A model generated the notes under the pieces. That model worked only from the letters and a program-made list of their open reading frames with translations. It ran no database searches and was not told the DNA's origin. Below, piece after piece: positions 5,778 to 6,639 of a DNA stretch of 6,639 nt; position 1 is the first letter of the stretch; each line of letters begins with the position of its first letter. The position numbers were made by a program, and so were the translations under genes. Source of the stretch: Acidobacteriota bacterium (GTDB lineage Bacteria > Acidobacteriota > Terriglobia > Bryobacterales > Bryobacteraceae); contig VFZQ01000306.1 in NCBI GenBank assembly GCA_016871135.1, positions 1-6,639 of the forward strand. The letters run 5' to 3'.

Positions 5778-6639
5778 CTACTCCCTGGTCATGAACTCAT
5801 CGAGGTTCAAAATCACGCGAGCCGCGGCGGTCCAAGCCGCCTGCTCGTTTTTCTCTTTTTGCGCATCGCGCGTGGTGTTGAGAAACGCCAACAACCGCGC
5901 GGACTCGGAGGCTTTCGGCGCTCGATGCAACGTCCACATCCACGCGCGTTCGAGCCGCTGTTGATCGGCGCCTTCTTCCGAGAGAACGCGCTTGGCGAGC
6001 GCTTCGGCGAATTCGAAGTAGGCGTCGTCGTTCAGCAAGATCAGCGCTTGGAGCGGCGTGTTGGACCGCACGCGTCGCGTGCACGCGACGGTTGCGTCGG
6101 GCGCGTCAAACGTCAACAATGCAGGGTGCGCGGCCGAACGTTGGAAGTAGGTGTACATGCCGCGGCGATAGCGGTCCTCGCCCGTCGACACTTTCCATTC
6201 GCGTTTGACCTGCGTGATATCGGTCGCGCCTTTCGGAATCGGCGGATACACGCTCGGCCCGCCAACCTGCCGGCCGAGGAGATTTGCCGCGACCAGCGCG
6301 GAGTCGCGGATGATTTCGGCGTCCAAGCGCAGCCGATTCTGCCGCGCCAGCAGCTTATTGTAAGGATCCATCGCGGCGGCGTCAGGGCGGTTCGCGCTCG
6401 ACTGCCGGTAGGCGGCGCTGAGAACGATCGTCCGGTGCATCGGCTTCATCTTCCAACCGCTTTCCATGAACTCGCTCGCCAACCAATCGAGCAACTCCGG
6501 ATGCGTTGGGCGATCGCCCATTAGTCCGAAGTCGTTCTCGGTTTCGACAATGCCTTTGCCGAAGTAATGTTGCCACACGCGGTTCATGTTGACGCGCGCG
6601 GTGAGCGGGTTTTCCTTGTCGACCAGCCACTTGGCGAAG
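5778..6639 (-). CDS. DUF1553 domain protein (PSD1-type), 5' part outside window
   Basis: The frame runs without a stop from the right edge to TAG at 5778-5780, giving the last 286 residues of a larger protein. The segment opens with FAKWLVDKENPLTARVN and continues into MNRVWQHYFGKGIV. Together these are the classic start of the DUF1553 domain, so the ATG at 6587 is internal and not the gene start. Further family signatures are NDFGLMGDRPTHPELLDWLA, the SNTPLQALILLND block (about residues 193-205) and the closing ILNLDEF. Full-length relatives usually carry a DUF1549 domain and often a Planctomycete-type cytochrome c domain (PSCyt1) before this part, and are exported; none of that can be seen here. 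Function is unknown. The DUF1501 gene follows 5 bp downstream, and the last codons of this gene contain its ribosome binding site, so the two are almost certainly co-transcribed. A heme motif upstream of the window would point to a redox role. Confidence 0.93.
   Translation of the reverse strand, partial: FAKWLVDKENPLTARVNMNRVWQHYFGKGIVETENDFGLMGDRPTHPELLDWLASEFMESGWKMKPMHRTIVLSAAYRQSSANRPDAAAMDPYNKLLARQNRLRLDAEIIRDSALVAANLLGRQVGGPSVYPPIPKGATDITQVKREWKVSTGEDRYRRGMYTYFQRSAAHPALLTFDAPDATVACTRRVRSNTPLQALILLNDDAYFEFAEALAKRVLSEEGADQQRLERAWMWTLHRAPKASESARLLAFLNTTRDAQKEKNEQAAWTAAARVILNLDEFMTRE
5781..5786 (-). promoter_or_regulatory. Ribosome binding site of the DUF1501 gene, inside the DUF1553 gene
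   Basis: On the minus strand AGGGAG lies 8 bases before the ATG at 5772. These six bases are also the last two sense codons (Arg-Glu) of the DUF1553 gene, directly before its TAG stop. The overlap supports co-translation of the pair and confirms the DUF1501 start. Confidence 0.75.

Noticed and set aside
4504..5964. A 486-codon open frame on the plus strand, antisense to the DUF1501 and DUF1553 genes
   Set aside because: It lies opposite two firmly identified families, is rich in Arg, Ala and His with no domain, and crosses the junction of two genes. Long antisense frames like this are normal in GC-rich coding DNA.
6382..6587. ATG at 6587 as the start of the last gene
   Set aside because: The frame stays open to the window edge and the 17 residues before this Met match the conserved start of the DUF1553 domain, so it is internal.

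Overview
The window looks like an ordinary piece of chromosome from a moderately GC-rich environmental bacterium that degrades complex organic matter. The pairing of a DUF1553-type protein with a Tat-exported DUF1501 protein is typical of Planctomycetota, Verrucomicrobiota and the Bryobacterales/Solibacter side of Acidobacteriota. The short secretion signal and style of the M20 hydrolase lean slightly towards the acidobacterial option. This placement is an inference from gene content, not from a marker gene.

Layout, left to right. Bases 1-72 may hold the last 23 codons of a forward gene entering from the left (weak). A patatin-like phospholipase (84-1742, minus strand) follows; its C-terminal half of about 250 residues matches nothing I recognise. 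Only 37 bp separate its start from that of a divergent, probably exported M20 metallohydrolase (1780-2991, plus). The M20 gene overlaps by ATGA a family 88 glycoside hydrolase (unsaturated glucuronyl hydrolase type, 2988-4316, plus). A 43-bp convergent gap with no clear terminator separates this pair from a minus-strand operon. That operon runs from the 5'-truncated DUF1553 gene (5778-6639) into the DUF1501 gene (4360-5772), which has a Tat signal. The two are 5 bp apart, and the ribosome binding site of the second lies in the last codons of the first.

How the genes may work together: the M20/GH88 pair is probably translationally coupled. It could clip acyl or peptide groups and terminal unsaturated uronic acids from breakdown products of uronic-acid polymers, but no polysaccharide lyase or transporter is visible here. 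DUF1501 and DUF1553 proteins are a well-known pair of unsettled function. The patatin protein is probably a separate lipid acyl hydrolase. Coding density is very high: no intergenic gap exceeds 50 bp, and I see no RNA gene, CRISPR array, insertion sequence or attachment site. The least explained feature is the patatin C-terminal region, which is also lower in GC than the rest of its gene. I do not see convincing evidence of a new multi-gene system.
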